A stretch of 64,000 nucleotides of DNA from Pollenia angustigena (Eukaryota > Arthropoda > Insecta > Diptera > Polleniidae): the NCBI GenBank assembly GCA_930367215.1, contig OV884056.1, forward strand, positions 322,864,709 to 322,928,708, written 5' to 3'. The first letter of the stretch is position 1; every line of letters starts with the position of its first letter. The notes under the pieces are model-generated. The model had not been told where the DNA came from, did not search any database, and saw only the letters and a program-made list of their open reading frames with translations. Both the position numbers and the translations under genes were made by a program. This document shows positions 62,091-64,000 of this stretch, piece after piece.

Positions 62091-62762
62091 CCCTGCGGCC
62101 ACACGATCAAGTTGTTCTTGATAGTCTTTTACATATACTGCTTGTCAAAATTTACAAAAATTGAGAGCTGTGACGTAGGTGGCACTCAATTTACTTTCAA
62201 GATGCCATAAAAAAAAAACAATTTATAAAGACAAACATGTACTCAGCTGTTAAATTGAAAGTAAATTGTCAAACAAATGGAAAGGTGAAATTGAAAGCCA
62301 TCTCGTGGTCAATTTAAAAAGTGTGAGTGTGTTATGCGCCCCATACACGGTTCAATTCAGTTGTCAACTGAGTCTTTCAACTCAGTTGACAACTTCATCA
62401 ACTGAATTGAAAGATTTTAAATTTATTTTAAAATTTAATGAAATAAAAGACAATTTTTAAAATACTTAAATACAAAAATTAATTTTGACAGCTGATCAAG
62501 AGACTTGAGCACACACAGTACAATCGAATTGAAAGACTTAGTAGTCAACTTGAAAAAATCAAAATCTTTTGATTTTTCTTCAACCAACTCGACAACCGTC
62601 AAACTAATCAACTGACAAGGCCATACACGCTTTGATTTGGACAACAACCGACTCAGTTGACAATTGAATTGAATCGTGTATGGTCTGCTTTAGTAAAAAA
62701 ATGAGAGAGTTGAGTAAATTGAATGGAATTGATAGGCAAAACTTGATCGTGTGGCCACCAAG
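62091..62762. mobile_element. Family E MITE (E1), CCCTGCGGCCACACG ends, nested in E2 (TSD TTA)
   Basis: CCCTGCGGCCACACGATCAA at 62091 is mirrored by TTGATCGTGTGGCCACCAAG ending at 62762. TTA flanks it (62088-62090, 62763-62765). It is ~314 bp without the nested MITE at 62335-62689. Confidence 0.9.
62335..62689. mobile_element. 355-bp MITE, TGCGCCCCATACACG ends, nested in E1 (TSD TTA)
   Basis: TGCGCCCCATACACGGTTCA at 62335 is mirrored by TGAATCGTGTATGGTCTGCT (inexact tip) ending at 62689. GTTGTCAACTGAGT-type palindromes fill the arms. TTA flanks it (62332-62334, 62690-62692). Confidence 0.9.
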
Positions 62763-62835
62763 TTAGTAAAAAACTGAGAGTGTATTGCAAATTGAAAGGA
62801 ATTGAAAGGCAAAACTAGATCGTGTGGCCACCAAG

Positions 62836-62994
62836 TTAGTCAAAATAAGCATTAATAAAAACAAAAAAACCTCTCTTTTTGTTTCACCTAGAAACAATAG
62901 TAGTGAGTTAATCAATTACCAAACGTTTGTCAAACGTTTTTTCTCTGAATGTTTCAATATTGTTCTTACTCTTTTCTTTGCCAGCTGTGTACGT
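62836..62994. other. Short gene-free stretch
   Basis: AT-rich, nothing recognisable between the family E cluster and the GC-rich hAT-like MITE. Confidence 0.5.
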
Positions 62995-63090
62995 CAGAGA
63001 CCTGCGCCGTTGGTTTTCATCGGCGGCGGCGGCTGACGCAAAAAATTGCTCGGCGACGGCTCGCTCCGGCCGCTTCGGCGCAGGTCTCTG
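62995..63090. mobile_element. 96-bp GC-rich hAT-like MITE, CAGAGACCTGCGCCG ends (TSD GTGTACGT)
   Basis: CAGAGACCTGCGCCG at 62995 is mirrored perfectly by CGGCGCAGGTCTCTG ending at 63090. The 8-bp GTGTACGT stands at 62987-62994 and 63091-63098. A CAGAG tip and an 8-bp duplication fit hAT. The core is rich in CGGCGG words. Open frames across it (62927-63277) are by-products of its GC content. Confidence 0.95.
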
Positions 63091-63252
63091 GTGTACGTTT
63101 ATATTAATGTACAATTTGCGCTCACGAGCAAAAATAATACAAAACAAAATGGTACAATCCTTCTCATTGTTTTGGTTTTGTTTTACTCACTGCAAAGAAC
63201 AAAACAAAACGAAAGCAAACGTTTCGTTTTGTTTGTTTTCGTACTCTGATTC

Positions 63253-63375
63253 AGAGACCTGCGCCGAAGCGGCTTAGCCGGCTGTTAGCCAGCCGCCGAT
63301 GAAAATATTCGTAGCCACCGCCGCCGAAATTTCGTCGGCTAAAAATCGGCTGCAGCTAAGCCACCGATTACTTTG
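63253..63375. mobile_element. Second CAGAGACCTGCGCCG element, right end not found
   Basis: CAGAGACCTGCGCCGAAGCG is the same tip as at 62995, followed by GC-rich AGCCGGC, GCCGCCGATGAAAATATTCG and GCCGCCGAAATT words. No mirrored tip appears, so it is truncated or has a diverged right end. Confidence 0.6.
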
Positions 63376-64000
63376 TAATAATTTTTATTCTCTTTTTTAG
63401 CACCTTGCCACATTCTTTTTTGTTAGTGTATCCTTAAAAAGTGCATGGCCATTTTCTCAATGTATCGATAAACTGGCTGTTACTTAATGTCAAAAAAATT
63501 TATTAGAGCGATAAACTGTCCGTTAACGATTTTGGGTTTCTCAATATACCGACAAAAAACCTTGTTTTCAGCTGGCAACACCTCTCAAAATACATGTTAA
63601 AGCTGGTAGTCAGCTGAATGAATTTATCTGTACGGCAAATAAAAGGAAAATAACTAATTGGCAGATGATTTCTGGTTAAGCCTAGATTACACTATCTCAC
63701 AAGTCTTACGTATTCCATAATACTTTGTGAGATAGAAATCTAATGAGTTTTGTTGCGACTGTCAAAAAATATAATGTAGCATGACAGTTTGTGTTCACAC
63801 CATCACACAAAGTATAAACACTCACACATGAAAAAAATGCAACCCTGATCCAATGAAAAGTACTATTGTTTAGAAATTTTTCAAAAAACGATGAAGTCGT
63901 ATGGGATGTCAAAGTTTTTTCATAATACTTGTCATTTTCGTGACACATTGCATTCACACTATCACACTTTGTCATATAACTTGAGATTTTGACATGTATT
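63376..64000. other. Gene-free stretch; possible MITE start near 63678
   Basis: No gene is visible. After TTA at 63676, AGCCTAGATTACACTATCTC looks like a TIR tip of the CACA type seen elsewhere in this window, and TCACACAAAGTATAAACACT and CACTATCACACTTTGTCATA echo it. The window ends before a right tip could appear. Confidence 0.35.

Larger units (their letters stand above)
61945..62835. mobile_element. Family E MITE, outer copy (E2), split by another family E copy
   Basis: The left part (61945-62090) and right part (62766-62835) are the two sides of a family E element. The right tip GATCGTGTGGCCACCAAG is intact and the left tip is lost. The E1 copy sits in it at TTA. Confidence 0.82.

Noticed and set aside
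62927..63277. Open frames with Ala/Arg-rich stretches as a gene
   Set aside because: The Ala/Arg runs are the translation of a GC-rich hAT-like MITE; frames cross its target duplications.

Overview
The window reads as AT-rich nuclear DNA of a higher fly (Diptera). The clues are a copia-type LTR retrotransposon with the copia-style primer site, a Helentron/DINE-like element with a (GTCY)n run and ~150-bp central repeats, a piggyBac remnant, many CR1/Jockey-type non-LTR fragments, and ACATATGTATGTA-type simple repeats. No bacterial, organellar, rRNA or CRISPR feature is present. The species cannot be told from sequence alone; a TE-rich muscomorph fly (house-fly, blow-fly or tephritid type) is an inference.

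Almost all recognisable content is mobile DNA, deeply nested. 1-7.7 kb: a TIR element with a short ORF, a decayed transposon gene inside a second TIR element, a recent 890-bp tandem duplication and a LINE 3' end. 7.77-12.14 kb: a complete copia-type element with an intact 1310-codon polyprotein, near-identical 153-bp LTRs and a 5-bp target duplication; it is the only clearly intact long gene. 12.2-23.4 kb: a 1.7-kb TTA-flanked element, two copies of a 'TCACCCC' TIR element (one holding another transposon), and a decayed minus-strand LINE. 23.4-37.3 kb: five more non-LTR fragments, two of them cut by later insertions, plus a defective piggyBac (32.06-33.48 kb) flanked by TTAA. 37.7-41.4 kb: a foldback-like composite with 82-bp GC-rich arrays, abutting a Helentron-like element with five 153-bp repeats. 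41.5-46.5 kb: MITE, tRNA-derived SINE and a 3.3-kb TIR element. 50.9-57.4 and 62-63.1 kb: dense nested MITEs. 56.5-59.9 kb: a 568-bp satellite with a tRNA-like box B in every unit.

The only good candidate for a host gene is a 20-codon first coding exon on the minus strand (47486-47545), with an in-frame upstream stop and a GTAAGT donor. If real, everything to its left may be one very long, transposon-filled intron. I could not name the gene or find its second exon.

Three themes run through the window. (1) At least eight unrelated-looking MITE families have 3-bp TTA/TAA target duplications, and several share a CACA motif about 9-10 bases from the tip. (2) Four distinct non-LTR lineages end in a two-tier hairpin (an AT-rich outer stem around a GCC/GGC core) just before the A/T tail; the outer stems differ in sequence but keep pairing. 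(3) Nesting is deep enough to order events: two copies of one MITE family were hit by different elements at the same internal TTA. Boundaries come from reading by eye; superfamily names for non-autonomous elements are inferred from target-duplication length.
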